Shown here in pieces: positions 50,639 to 59,901 of a stretch of DNA of 64,000 bases. The notes beneath the pieces were generated by a model that saw only the letters and a list, made by a program, of their open reading frames with translations, made no database searches and was not told where the DNA came from. The DNA comes from CAMDHY01 sp046156265 (lineage in GTDB: Bacteria > Pseudomonadota > Alphaproteobacteria > Rhizobiales > Segnochrobactraceae), in assembly GCF_046156265.1 (NCBI RefSeq), contig NZ_JAWDIR010000033.1:310001-374000 (forward strand), given 5' to 3'. The position numbers and the translations under genes were made by a program. Numbering within the stretch: the stretch's first letter is position 1; every line of letters starts with the position of its first letter.

Positions 50639-51112
50639 ATGGCAGCCGTCCGCATGAAGACGACCGTCACCCAGCGCCTCGAGGCGACCTGCCCGACCCA
50701 TTCGCGTACGGAGATCGCCGTGCGCGACGTCACGTCGGTCATCGACGAGCCCCTGGAGCGTCACGGCACCAACCTCGGGCCGACGCCGACGGAGACGCTG
50801 ATCTGCGCCCTCGTCGCCTGCACCAACGTCATCGGCCACAAGTGCGCCGCCAAGCACGGCGTCGACTTCGCGGCAATGACCATCGGCGCGGAGTGGCAGC
50901 TCGACCGGCGCGGCACCCAGTTGATGGAGGAGGTGGACGTCCCCTTCATCAAGATCCGCCTCACCATCGACGTCACCACCGACGCGGACGAGGAGGCGAT
51001 CGAGAAGGTGAAGGCGGACCTGCACCGCTTCTGCCCCCTCGCCAAGGTGGTGCGGGCCGCCGGCACGGAGCTGGAAGAAGTCTGGACCGTGCACCGCCCG
51101 ACGGGTGGGTGA
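50639..51112 (+). CDS. OsmC family protein
   Basis: 157 residues of the OsmC/Ohr superfamily. The first redox-active cysteine is in ALVACTNVIGHKCAAKHG and the second in LHRFCPLAKVV. The YhfA-like subgroup has the same spacing. These proteins reduce organic or lipid hydroperoxides with dithiols, or bind sulfur compounds. GGAGAGGA precedes the ATG. Proximity to the DUF302 gene suggests a shared redox or sulfur stress signal. Confidence 0.9.
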   Translation: MAAVRMKTTVTQRLEATCPTHSRTEIAVRDVTSVIDEPLERHGTNLGPTPTETLICALVACTNVIGHKCAAKHGVDFAAMTIGAEWQLDRRGTQLMEEVDVPFIKIRLTIDVTTDADEEAIEKVKADLHRFCPLAKVVRAAGTELEEVWTVHRPTGG

Positions 51113-51421
51113 CCGGTTCAAGGCGCAGGTGATCTGCGGGCAGTCGCAGTGCGGGCGACGGCTGGAGCGGTGGCCGTCATGAGGCCGGACGAGCTCGCCC
51201 CGGGGGAGGGCGCCGCCAATCCAAGGCGGCGACCGTCCGGGCTCGGAGCGCCACCCGGCACGCGGCGCGTCCGCTTCGATCACATCGCGGGGCGTCGCCA
51301 CGAACCCGGGTCCTGTGGCCCGTGACCGAGACGAGTGCTGCGGGGCGCGCGACCAGAAGGGCGAGCACCATCTGCGGTGCTCGGACGCGTCATTCGGGGA
51401 TGAGGAAAATCCGGGAAGGGG
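51113..51421. other. 309-base intergenic region without recognisable feature
   Basis: Between the OsmC gene and tRNA-Thr. Short open frames here have no ribosome site, no family similarity and skewed composition. It may include the end of the tRNA transcript, but no clear terminator is visible. Confidence 0.5.
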
Positions 51422-51497
51422 TGGTGCCGCTTACAGGACTCGAACCTGTGACCCCATCATTACGAATGATGTGCTCTACCAACTGAGCTAAAGCGGC
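51422..51497 (-). tRNA. tRNA-Thr (anticodon CGT)
   Basis: The minus strand folds as a full cloverleaf: acceptor GCCGCTT/AAGCGGC (51497-51491 and 51432-51426), D-arm GCTCAGTTGGTAGAGC, anticodon stem CATCA/TGATG with loop TTCGTAA, T-arm ACAGGTTCGAGTCCTGT and discriminator A. The CCA end is encoded (51424-51422). Anticodon CGT reads ACG, threonine. Confidence 0.97.
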
Positions 51498-51708
51498 TTA
51501 ACCATCACGGCCCCACCTCACCCTATCGGGCGAATGTGGCCGCAGCGGGCGCAGGCGCCCGCTCGACGCGGGTGAGATACAGGCTCGCGCCCGCCCGCGC
51601 AAGTCTCCGTCCGAATGGATCGGGCCCCGGGCAGGCTTCGACGCCCGCGCGTTCCAGGGCTACCGCCGGCCGCCCGATGGCCCGGCGGATCGTATCCGAC
51701 CCGGCCGC

Positions 51709-53736
51709 TCAGAACAGCCGGACCTTCGGGCGGGCGGTGGTGGTGTCGTCCTCGGCGGTCACCGGCCCGGGATCGTCCGGGGAGTGGGCGAGGGGAAACT
51801 CCACCAGCCGTGGCCCCTGGCGGGGATCGGCGGGCGCAACCGGGCTCGGCTCGCGATCGCGCGCCCAGTAGGGCTTGCCCGGATCGCCGGGAGGGGCGCC
51901 GTCAGGGGAGGACGGCATCACCAGCACCTCGCGGGCGGCCGGCGCAGCCTCCGTCGTCGACCCGCCCGTCGCCCGGCCCGTCGCTGGCTCGCTGCCGCCG
52001 GCGATAGCGGCGGCCGGCGGGGAGGGTGCGGCAGGACCGGCGCCACTTGTCCCGGCGTTCGCGGTTGCCGCGCTCCCGTCCGTCTCCTGGCCGGCGAGGG
52101 CGGTATGGCCGTGGGGACGTGACCAGAAGGGCTTGCCGGCCGCCGCATCCGACGGCGTCGACGCGGGCGTCACTGCAGGCTCGATCGCGGGGGTGGCGAC
52201 GGCAGCCGCCATCGGCGGTAGAGGCGACGGCGCGGCGACTGGCGCCGGAGCGGACGCGCTCATGATGCCACGCGGCGCCGGGGTGCTGCTGGCTGCGCCC
52301 GTCGACGTGGTGGCCGGGGCGCCACGACCGGCCGTCGGCTCCGCCACGGGGGCCGCCGGCGCGGTGGTGGCGGCGAGGATCGGCGGCGGCTCCGGAGCGG
52401 GCTCCGGCGGGGCGAACAGCGCCTCGTCGACCAGCGGCCCGGTGCTGCTGCCGATCGCCTCGATCGGCACCTTCCATTCGAAGGCGTCGAGGCGACCGGT
52501 CGCCGGCGACACCGGCGCCCAGTGCTCTGAGGTGACGCCGTCGGCGGTCCACACCGGATCGCGCGGGGCGCGAACGGCGCGCGACAGCCACTCGCGAACC
52601 CGGCCGCGGTCGCCGTGCTCGGCCTCCTCGAGATCGGCCATCAAGAGGCAGGCGCGCTGGCTCGGCCGCTCGGCGAGCACGGCGCGCAGTTCCTCCCGCG
52701 CCGCCTCGAACTCGCGCGCGTCGATGGCGGCGCGCGCCACCGCGAGCCGGCCCTCGGCGTCGCCGGGCTTGAGGGCGGACAGCGCCCGCATGCGCTTCAG
52801 CCGGTCGCGCCCAGCCTCGCCGGGTCGCACCAGGGAATAGGCCTCGGCGAGCTCGGGATGCGGCGCCCGACGCCACGTCGCCTCGATCACCTTGGTTGCC
52901 CTGCGCGGATCGTTGAGGCGGGCGAGCACCCGGCCGGCGACGCCGGCGGCGGGCACGAGGTCACTCGCGAGGCCGTGGGCCTCCAGCGCCAGCGCCCGCG
53001 CCCGCTCGGGGGCGGCGGCCTCGAGCTCGAGCGCCCGGGCGGTCAGCAGCACGGCCTTCATCCGCTTCGCCGTCGGCTTGTCGACGAGGCCGTTGTGGGC
53101 GTTCTTGTCGAGGATGGCGATGGCGCCTTCCCAGTCACGGACGGCGGCGGCGTGCTCGAAGCGGGCGCGGCCGGCCCACGGCAGGCCGGGGGCGATCGTC
53201 GCCGCCTCCTCGGCATAGTGCCAGGCAGCGTCCGGCTCGCCGGCGCGCACCGCCTCGACATAGAGCCCGTGCAGGCCGAGCGCCCGGGTCTCCGGGTCCT
53301 GCAGCATCGCCTCGAAGGCCGCTCGGGCGGCGGCGCTGTCGCCCGTCAGCTGCGCCGTCTGCGCCTCCAGGAAGCGCGTCGCCGGGTCGCGCGGCAGCAG
53401 GCGGCGCGCCTCGGTCATGTAGCGGCGGGCAAGCTTGGCGTCGCCGGCGCCGACGGCGACGAGGCCGCGCGACAGTGCCGTGTGACCCTTGTTCTCGCGA
53501 CGGCGGCCGAGATAGCGGCGGAACAGCGACGGCGCACGGAAGAGGCCGCGCAGGAACGCCCACACCACCAGCGTCGCGGCCAGCAGCGCCAAGAGCGCCA
53601 CGGCGGCCACCATCAGCGAGGTGTCGAGCCGCCAGCCCTGCCAGTCGATCGTCACCGTGCCCGGCCGGTCGGCGAGCCAGGCGGCGCCGACCGCGACGGC
53701 AAAGACCACGGCGAAATAGACGAGAATGCGGATCAT
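51709..53736 (-). CDS. hemY: HemY, TPR-containing inner-membrane protein
   Basis: 675 residues. The N-terminal HemY_N domain has two membrane helices (about 4-20 and 41-68) around TVTIDWQGWRLDTSL, followed by TPR-type helices to about residue 430 (SRGLVAVGAGDAKLARRYM, RFLEAQTAQLTGDSAAARAAF). The C-terminal 240 residues are proline/alanine-rich and include GKPFWSRP and GKPYWARD, a repeated motif. This proteobacterial HemY is not the Bacillus protoporphyrinogen oxidase; it is thought to help coordinate late heme enzymes. Last gene of the operon hemC-hemD-Mic60-hemY. Confidence 0.94.
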   Translation of the reverse strand: MIRILVYFAVVFAVAVGAAWLADRPGTVTIDWQGWRLDTSLMVAAVALLALLAATLVVWAFLRGLFRAPSLFRRYLGRRRENKGHTALSRGLVAVGAGDAKLARRYMTEARRLLPRDPATRFLEAQTAQLTGDSAAARAAFEAMLQDPETRALGLHGLYVEAVRAGEPDAAWHYAEEAATIAPGLPWAGRARFEHAAAVRDWEGAIAILDKNAHNGLVDKPTAKRMKAVLLTARALELEAAAPERARALALEAHGLASDLVPAAGVAGRVLARLNDPRRATKVIEATWRRAPHPELAEAYSLVRPGEAGRDRLKRMRALSALKPGDAEGRLAVARAAIDAREFEAAREELRAVLAERPSQRACLLMADLEEAEHGDRGRVREWLSRAVRAPRDPVWTADGVTSEHWAPVSPATGRLDAFEWKVPIEAIGSSTGPLVDEALFAPPEPAPEPPPILAATTAPAAPVAEPTAGRGAPATTSTGAASSTPAPRGIMSASAPAPVAAPSPLPPMAAAVATPAIEPAVTPASTPSDAAAGKPFWSRPHGHTALAGQETDGSAATANAGTSGAGPAAPSPPAAAIAGGSEPATGRATGGSTTEAAPAAREVLVMPSSPDGAPPGDPGKPYWARDREPSPVAPADPRQGPRLVEFPLAHSPDDPGPVTAEDDTTTARPKVRLF

Positions 53737-53833
53737 CGGCGGCGTTCCGGTCTGGCGGTCGAGAGGGCGAGGGACCTCGACGCGAAGGGTAGCGACGGCA
53801 CTGGCAGTATCGGCAGAAGTTCGGGCGCGGCGG

Positions 53834-55720
53834 TCACTCCGTCGCTCCGTTCAGGCGGGCGAGCACCGTCGCCTCGACGCGGGCGAAGGCCGCCTCGGCG
53901 GCGATGCGCTCGGCGAGGCCGGTGCCGAAGCGGGGCGCGGCGGCGCGCACCGGCTCGGGCAGCGCGGAGAACGCCGCCTCGGCGGCGGCGAGATCGCCGG
54001 CAGCGAGCGCGGTCGTCACCGCCTCGATGCCGAGGGCCACCGGATCGCCGGAGTCGACGCTCGTCGGCCGGATCGACACGAGCGACTGCGCGCCCGAGAG
54101 CAGCGCGTCGAGGGGACCGGCCTCGGCCGGCGCGGCTGGTGTCGGGGCGGTTGCGGCGAGCATCGCCGGCTTCTCGAGCGCCAGCATCGCCGCGAGCGCG
54201 GCGCGGGTCGGGACGCCGGTCTCGGCCGTCGGCGACAGCGCCGCGACGTCCTCAGAGCCCTCAAGCCGCGGCGTCAGCGCGGCGAGCTCCGCCGCATAGG
54301 GCCGGCCCGCCTCCAGCGCCTCGCCGAGCCTGAGGGTCGCAAACGCGACCGCGGCGGGTCCGCGCGCCTGCTCGGCTGGATCGGTCGCTTCCAGCGTGCC
54401 GAGCCGCTCACCCAGAGCGGCAACGGCGGCGGTGGCCGCGTCGCGGGCGCCGTCGAGCGCCGTCAGCTGTTCGCCGATCGTGGCAAGCTGCTGCTCGAGG
54501 GCGTCGAGGCGACCATCGAGGCGGTCGTCGAGGGCGGCGAGCTGTTCGCCGGCGGTGCGGTCGACCGTGGCGATGCGCTCGCCGAGCTGGGTGTCGAGGG
54601 CGCCGACGCGCTCATCGAGTGCGGAGAGCGCCGCCGGGTCGGCGGTGGGGGCCGCGGCCGGCGCGGCGGCGAGCTTCTCGACCTCGCTGGTGAGACCGGT
54701 CAGGCGGTCACCCAGGGCCGCGACGCTCGCCTGCAGGTTGGCGGCGTCGGCGGAGCCTGCGCCCGGAATCGCGGCGGACACCTGCTCCTCGAGCGCCGAG
54801 AGACGCTCGGACAGCGCCGCCTCGTCGGTCGGCGGCACGGCGGCGGCGGCGAGGGCGTCGACGCGCGTGCTGAGCTCACTCACCGCCTCGCGCAGCGCGG
54901 CGGCGGCGTCCGGGTCGGACGCGGGGGCGGCGGATACGGCGGCCGACAGGGCGTCGACGCGGGCGGCGAGCTCGTCGGCGCCGGCGTCCGTCGACCGCGG
55001 CAGCGGCACGATGCCGTAGTGGGTGACGGCCAGCGCCCCGCCGAGCCCGACGACGCCACCGATCAGCGCCGCCGCGACCAGTCCGCCGACACCGACGCCA
55101 CGACGCGACGCGGCGGCGGTCGGCGGGACGGTGGTGGAAGCGCCGGTGGAGGACGCCCCGGTCGACGACTTGGCGCCCGCCGGCGTCCCGGCGTCCGGCG
55201 TCTTGGTGTCCACAGACGTCTTCGTGTCCGAGACCAACTTGCTGTCGATCGACGCCTTGGTGTCCGCAGCCGATTTCCCGTCGGCTGTCGGTTTGCCGTC
55301 TGCAGCCGTCTTCATCTCACCCGACGCCTTGGTCGGCGGGACGGCGGTCGCGGTGGAGGCGGGCTTCGAGCCGGGGGGCGCAGACGGACCTGGAGACGCG
55401 GCCGCGCCCGTGGTCGCGCCGGAGGCGCCCGGCGGCGGTGTCGTCGCCGGCTTGTCGGTGGTGGCCGCGGCCTCGGGCTTGCCGGCCACGCCGCCGGTAG
55501 GCTTGCCGTCGGGTGGCACGGCCGGGCCGCCCTTGGAGGTTGCGGCGGGCGGCGACACCGTCGCCTCTGCCGGAGGGGCGCCGGCCGGGTCCTTCGCCGC
55601 TCCGGGCGCACCGGCCGGGCCGGTCGCCGGCACCTCGGTCGCCGTGAGCTCGATGGTCGGGGGGCGGGCGCCGCCGGTGCGCTTGTCGGTCCGCCCGTTG
55701 CCGTCGCCGGTCGCTGCCAT
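53834..55720 (-). CDS. alphaproteobacterial Mic60/mitofilin-like protein
   Basis: 628 residues. The disordered N-terminus (about 1-200) is rich in proline, alanine and threonine with repeated S/A-D-x-K units. One membrane helix follows (about 205-235, GGLVAAALIGGVVGLGGALAV), then a long coiled coil (LSALDERVGALDTQLGERI, LDDRLDGRLDALEQQLATI; about 245-480) and a C-terminal mitofilin signature region (RLGEALEAGRPYAAELAALTP to the end). Alphaproteobacterial Mic60, encoded beside heme genes, shapes intracytoplasmic membranes, as its mitochondrial descendant forms cristae junctions. It lies between hemD and hemY. Confidence 0.92.
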   Translation of the reverse strand: MAATGDGNGRTDKRTGGARPPTIELTATEVPATGPAGAPGAAKDPAGAPPAEATVSPPAATSKGGPAVPPDGKPTGGVAGKPEAAATTDKPATTPPPGASGATTGAAASPGPSAPPGSKPASTATAVPPTKASGEMKTAADGKPTADGKSAADTKASIDSKLVSDTKTSVDTKTPDAGTPAGAKSSTGASSTGASTTVPPTAAASRRGVGVGGLVAAALIGGVVGLGGALAVTHYGIVPLPRSTDAGADELAARVDALSAAVSAAPASDPDAAAALREAVSELSTRVDALAAAAVPPTDEAALSERLSALEEQVSAAIPGAGSADAANLQASVAALGDRLTGLTSEVEKLAAAPAAAPTADPAALSALDERVGALDTQLGERIATVDRTAGEQLAALDDRLDGRLDALEQQLATIGEQLTALDGARDAATAAVAALGERLGTLEATDPAEQARGPAAVAFATLRLGEALEAGRPYAAELAALTPRLEGSEDVAALSPTAETGVPTRAALAAMLALEKPAMLAATAPTPAAPAEAGPLDALLSGAQSLVSIRPTSVDSGDPVALGIEAVTTALAAGDLAAAEAAFSALPEPVRAAAPRFGTGLAERIAAEAAFARVEATVLARLNGATE

Positions 55721-55833
55721 GTCGTCGCCGTCCTCCAGATCGGCCCCGCCCGTCGCGGGCGGAACCGATGATCTCGGGGCTTTATACACGCTGGGACCCC
55801 CGGGCGGCGACCGGACGGATCGCCACCCTCGTG

Positions 55834-56577
55834 TCACACCTCGCGGGGAACCCCCTGCAACAACGCGAATAGCGCGTTTTCGTTCGGTTCTGCGGCGGCG
55901 CAAAGATCGCGCACGCCCGCGGCGGCGAGCGGCGCCAGCACCGCCTTGGAGAGGCCGAGGCACGGCAGAGCCGCCAGCGCATCGGCGAGACCGTCCGCCG
56001 CAGCCGCGGCCACGAGCGCCACCGCGGTCCGTTCCGAATAGACCAGCGCCGCATCGAGGTCGCCCGCCGCCAGCGCCGCGGCGGCGGGGGCGCTGAGCCG
56101 CGTCGCCGGCACCGCCTCGTAGACGACGATGGTGGAGACGGAGTAGCCCGCCATCGCGAGGTCGCCGGCGAGGTCGCCCGCCCTGACCGCCCCGCCGAGA
56201 TGAAGGATCGCCCCGTCGCCCGGACGGACATACTGGCGGATCAGCCGCACGAGATCCCCGACAGCACCGTCGGCCGACAGCACCTGTTCGAAGCCGGCCG
56301 CCCGCGCCGCCTCGGCGGTTGCGGCGCCGACGGTGAAGACGGGAACGGCGAACAGGGCCTGGAGATCGGGACGGACCCGCGCCAGCGCCGCCGTCGCCTC
56401 CACCGCCGTGCGGCTCGTCAGCGCCAGCGCGGCGGCATCGTCGAAGCCGATGTGGACGTCGGCGCGCGGCTCGACCCGCAGCATCGGCGACAGCACCGGC
56501 GCGTGGCCGAGCGCCGCCAGCGCCGCCGCGGTGCCGGCGGCGTGCGGCTGCGGTCGGGTGACGAGTAGCCGCGCCAC
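55834..56577 (-). CDS. hemD: uroporphyrinogen-III synthase
   Basis: 247 residues; closes hydroxymethylbilane with inversion of ring D. The sequence is poorly conserved as usual, but LLVTRPQPHAAGTAAALAALGH at the start, ALALTSRTAVEAT, VPVFTVGAATAEAARAAGF and ALVYSERTAVAL match the two-domain HemD fold. The gene starts with GTG and lies 9 bases after hemC, and Mic60 follows 113 bases later. Confidence 0.93.
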   Translation of the reverse strand: MARLLVTRPQPHAAGTAAALAALGHAPVLSPMLRVEPRADVHIGFDDAAALALTSRTAVEATAALARVRPDLQALFAVPVFTVGAATAEAARAAGFEQVLSADGAVGDLVRLIRQYVRPGDGAILHLGGAVRAGDLAGDLAMAGYSVSTIVVYEAVPATRLSAPAAAALAAGDLDAALVYSERTAVALVAAAAADGLADALAALPCLGLSKAVLAPLAAAGVRDLCAAAEPNENALFALLQGVPREV

Positions 56578-56586
56578 GGCCGGCGC

Positions 56587-57543
56587 TCAGTCCGGATCGA
56601 AGAAGCCGGCGCCGGCGCGCGCCTTCAGCTCGGCACCGGCCGACGCACCGAGGGCGACGGCGTCGGCAATCGGCGCCTCGACGCGGATCGCGTGGGTGGC
56701 GCTGCCGTCCGGCCTGAGGATCAGGCCGGAAAACGCGACTTGGCCGTCGGCCACCGTCGCGTGGCCGGCGATCGGCGTGCGGCATGAGCCATCGAGGGCA
56801 TCGAGGAAGGCGCGCTCGCAGGCGAGCGCCACGGCGGTGTTGTCGTCGAGGATGGCGGCGAGGCGGGCGCGCAGCGCCGTGGCATCGGTGCGGGTCTCCA
56901 CCGCGATCGCCCCCTGGCCGACGGCCGGCGGGAAATCGTCGAGCGACAGGATCTCGGTCGCGACATGGGCGGCGTCGAGGCGCTTCAGCCCGGCGAGCGC
57001 CAGCAGCGTCGCGTCGACCTCGCCGCGCTCGAGCTTGGCGAGACGGGTCTGGACGTTGCCGCGGAAGCTGACGACCGAGAGGTCTGGCCGGAGGTGGCGC
57101 ACCAGCGCGCCGCGCCGGAGCGAGGCCGTGCCGACGACGGCGCCGGCGGGCAGTTCCGCCAGCGTCGGGGCGGTGCGGCCGACGAGCACGTCGCGGACGT
57201 CCTCGCGCGGCAGGTAGCCGGTGAGGATCAGGCCGTCCGGCAGCTTCGTCGGCATGTCCTTCGCCGAATGCACCGCAAGGTCGAGGGTGCCGTCGAGGAG
57301 CCCCGCCTCGATCTCCTCGGTGAACAGCCCCTTGCCGCCGATCTCGGAGAGCGGCCGGTCGAGGATGCGGTCGCCGGCGGTGGAGACGACGACAATCTCG
57401 TGCGTCTCCTCCGGCACGCCCTCGGCGGCGGCCAGCAGGGCGCGGACCATGTGGGCCTGGGCGAGCGCGAGGCGGCTGCCGCGCGTGCCGATGCGCAGCG
57501 GCCGGGTCTGGACATCGGTCGAATGGGTTCGCGTCGATTGCAC
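56587..57543 (-). CDS. hemC: porphobilinogen deaminase (hydroxymethylbilane synthase)
   Basis: 318 residues; polymerises four porphobilinogens. It begins RIGTRGSRLALAQAHMV, carries the active-site aspartate in LAVHSAKDMPTKL, ASLRRGALVRHLRPDL and VSFRGNVQTRL for cofactor contacts, and the dipyrromethane-binding cysteine in DALDGSCRTPIAGHA. The GTG at 57543 is the only reasonable start before the conserved N-terminus. It is divergent from tsaD, with 124 bases between them, the usual arrangement in Rhizobiales. Confidence 0.96.
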   Translation of the reverse strand: MQSTRTHSTDVQTRPLRIGTRGSRLALAQAHMVRALLAAAEGVPEETHEIVVVSTAGDRILDRPLSEIGGKGLFTEEIEAGLLDGTLDLAVHSAKDMPTKLPDGLILTGYLPREDVRDVLVGRTAPTLAELPAGAVVGTASLRRGALVRHLRPDLSVVSFRGNVQTRLAKLERGEVDATLLALAGLKRLDAAHVATEILSLDDFPPAVGQGAIAVETRTDATALRARLAAILDDNTAVALACERAFLDALDGSCRTPIAGHATVADGQVAFSGLILRPDGSATHAIRVEAPIADAVALGASAGAELKARAGAGFFDPD

Positions 57544-57667
57544 GGTGCGTCCCGCGTCTGCTAGTCCGCTCGACGGAGCGGCCCTCCCGTCCGCATCCCT
57601 ATCGGCGGGCGCCGGGCCTGTCCATCCGCCGTGACGCGGGAAAGTGTCCGAACGCTGGAGGCCGCCT

Positions 57668-58744
57668 TTGATCGTGCTCGGCATCGAGACGAGCTGCGAC
57701 GAGACCGCCGCCGCCGTGGTGCGCCGCGAGGCCGACGGCCACGGCGCCATCCTGTCGAGCCTCGTGCGCGCCCAACTCGCCGAGCACGCCCCCTATGGCG
57801 GCGTCGTGCCGGAGATCGCGGCGCGCGCCCACATCGCCGTGCTCGACCGGCTGATCGCCCAAGCGATGGCGGAGGCGGGCGTCGGCTTCGACGCGCTCGC
57901 CGGCGTCGCCGTCACCAGCGGTCCCGGCCTCGTCGGCGGCCTCGTCGTCGGCGCCACGACAGGCAAGGCGGTGGCGCTGGCGGCGGGCAAACCCTTCGTC
58001 GCCGTCAATCACCTCGAGGCCCACGCGCTGACGGCGCGGCTGACGGACGGAGTGACGTTTCCCTACCTCGCGCTGCTCGTCTCCGGCGGCCACACGCAAC
58101 TCCTCGAGGTGCGCGGCGTCGGCGACTATGTCCGCCTCGGCACCACCATCGATGACGCGCTCGGCGAGGCCTTCGACAAGACGGCGAAGCTGCTCGGCCT
58201 GCCCTATCCGGGCGGACCGGCGGTGGAACGCGCGGCAGCCTCAGGGAACCCCGCTCGCTTCGCGCTGCCGTTGCCGCTGCACGACCGGCCGGGCCTCGAT
58301 TTCTCCTTCGCCGGTCTGAAGACGGCGGTGCGGCTTGCCGCCGAGCGCGCCGCGCCGCTGTCGCCACAGGACGTCGCCGACCTCTGCGCCTCGTTCCAGG
58401 CGACGGTGGCGGCGATCGTCGGCCGGCGGGCGGAGCGGGCGCTTACGGGCTTCCGGGAGCGCCGGCCAGGCACGCCGCCGGTGCTGGTGGTGGCCGGCGG
58501 CGTGGCGGCGAATGGCGCGATCCGGGCTGCGCTGTCGGCGGCGGCCGCCAAGTCCGGTGCCCGCCTCGTCGCGGCGCCGCTGGCGCTCTGCGGCGACAAC
58601 GCCGCGATGGTCGCCTGGGCCGGTGCGGAACGGCTGGCGCTCGGGCTGACCGACGCGCTCGACGCGCCGATCCGGCCGCGCTGGCCGCTCGACGCCAACG
58701 CCGCCCCGATGCACGGCGGCGGCCGCCTCGGAGCCCGCGCATGA
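57668..58744 (+). CDS. tsaD: tRNA N6-adenosine threonylcarbamoyltransferase
   Basis: 358 residues; with TsaB, TsaE and threonylcarbamoyl-AMP it makes t6A37 in tRNAs reading ANN codons. The start is IVLGIETSCDETAAAVV, the iron-binding histidines are in VNHLEAHALTARL, ALLVSGGHTQLLEV follows, and the C-terminal ATPase-fold segment has APLALCGDNAAMVAWAG. The start taken is TTG (57668), 6 bases after GGAGG; a GTG at 57644 lacks a good site. tsaD and gpsA are separated by 13 bases. Confidence 0.96.
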   Translation: MIVLGIETSCDETAAAVVRREADGHGAILSSLVRAQLAEHAPYGGVVPEIAARAHIAVLDRLIAQAMAEAGVGFDALAGVAVTSGPGLVGGLVVGATTGKAVALAAGKPFVAVNHLEAHALTARLTDGVTFPYLALLVSGGHTQLLEVRGVGDYVRLGTTIDDALGEAFDKTAKLLGLPYPGGPAVERAAASGNPARFALPLPLHDRPGLDFSFAGLKTAVRLAAERAAPLSPQDVADLCASFQATVAAIVGRRAERALTGFRERRPGTPPVLVVAGGVAANGAIRAALSAAAAKSGARLVAAPLALCGDNAAMVAWAGAERLALGLTDALDAPIRPRWPLDANAAPMHGGGRLGARA

Positions 58745-58757
58745 GGGGCGACGCCCG

Positions 58758-59774
58758 ATGATCGACGCCCGCGAGATCGCCGGCGAGCCGGTGCTGACGA
58801 TCGACCGTGTCACTGTCGTCGGCGGTGGCGCCTGGGGCACGGCGCTGGCGCTGGCCGCCGCCCGCGCCGGCCGCGACACGGTGCTCGTCGTGCGCGACGC
58901 CGCCGTCGCCGAGGCGATCAACACCCGACGCGAGAACCCGGCGCGCCTGCCGGGCCTCGTCCTCGACCCGCCGATCCACGCCACGACGGACCTCGCCACC
59001 ATCGCCGGGGCCGACGCCGTCATCCTCGCCGTGCCGGCGCAGGCGACCCGCTCTGCTGCCGAGGTGCTGGCGCCGTTCCTCTCACCCGGCACCCCGGTGG
59101 TGCTCGCCGCCAAGGGCATCGAGCGGGCGAGCGGCGCGCTCCTCGCCGACGTGCTGGCGGAAGCCGCGCCCGGCGCGGTGGCGGCGGTGCTGTCGGGGCC
59201 GAGCTTCGCCGTCGACGTGGCGCGCGGGCTGCCGACGGCCGTCACCATCGCCTGCGCCGACGGCGCCATCGCCGACGCGCTCGCTGCCGCGCTCGCGAGC
59301 CTCGCCTTCCGCCCCTACGCCTCCACCGACGTCGTCGGCGTCGAGGTCGGCGGCGCGCTGAAGAACGTGCTCGCCATCGCCTGCGGCATCGTCGTCGGCC
59401 GCGGCCTCGGAGCGAGTGCCCAGGCGGCGCTGACGGCGCGCGCCTTCGCCGAGATGGGCCGCCTCGCCGCGGCCCTCGGCGGCCGGCCCGAGACGGTCAC
59501 CGGCCTCTCCGGCCTCGGCGACCTCGTGCTCACCGCCTCGAGCCGGCAGTCGCGCAACTTCTCCTGCGGCATCGCCCTCGGCGAGGGCCGTCCGCTCTCC
59601 GACCACGGGCCGCTGGTGGAGGGCGCCCTGACGGCCCCGGTCGCCGCGGCGCTGGCCACCACGCTCGGCGTCGAGCTGCCGATCACCGCGGCGGTGGCGG
59701 CAGTGGTGGAGGGGCGGCTGTCGATCGACGCCGCCATCGAGGGGCTGCTCGCCCGCCCCCTGAAGCGCGAGTGA
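58758..59774 (+). CDS. gpsA: glycerol-3-phosphate dehydrogenase [NAD(P)+]
   Basis: 338 residues; reduces dihydroxyacetone phosphate to sn-glycerol-3-phosphate for phospholipids. The nucleotide loop VTVVGGGAWGTALALAAARAG is preceded by 15 extra residues, and VLSGPSFAVDVARGLPTAVT, the catalytic lysine in GGALKNVLAIACGIVVGRG, GLSGLGDLVLTASSRQSRN and PLVEGALTAPVAAALA follow as in the family. In related genomes a YciI and an EVE gene usually follow gpsA; here leuB is next. Confidence 0.96.
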   Translation: MIDAREIAGEPVLTIDRVTVVGGGAWGTALALAAARAGRDTVLVVRDAAVAEAINTRRENPARLPGLVLDPPIHATTDLATIAGADAVILAVPAQATRSAAEVLAPFLSPGTPVVLAAKGIERASGALLADVLAEAAPGAVAAVLSGPSFAVDVARGLPTAVTIACADGAIADALAAALASLAFRPYASTDVVGVEVGGALKNVLAIACGIVVGRGLGASAQAALTARAFAEMGRLAAALGGRPETVTGLSGLGDLVLTASSRQSRNFSCGIALGEGRPLSDHGPLVEGALTAPVAAALATTLGVELPITAAVAAVVEGRLSIDAAIEGLLARPLKRE

Positions 59775-59901
59775 ACGCGGGCTCGCGACACCCGACATCG
59801 CTGCCCGTCCGGGCTCGCGTGGGCGTCCCGGCGTGCCGTGTACACACGGCCTTGCGCGTCCGCGAGCCAGGGGCTACCGCTGCCGGCCTATCCATCCAAG
59901 A

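Noticed and set aside
49707..51497. tRNA-Thr as integration site of the catabolic island
   Set aside because: Its 3' end faces the island, which is suggestive, but I saw no integrase gene and no repeated tRNA 3' end at the far side.
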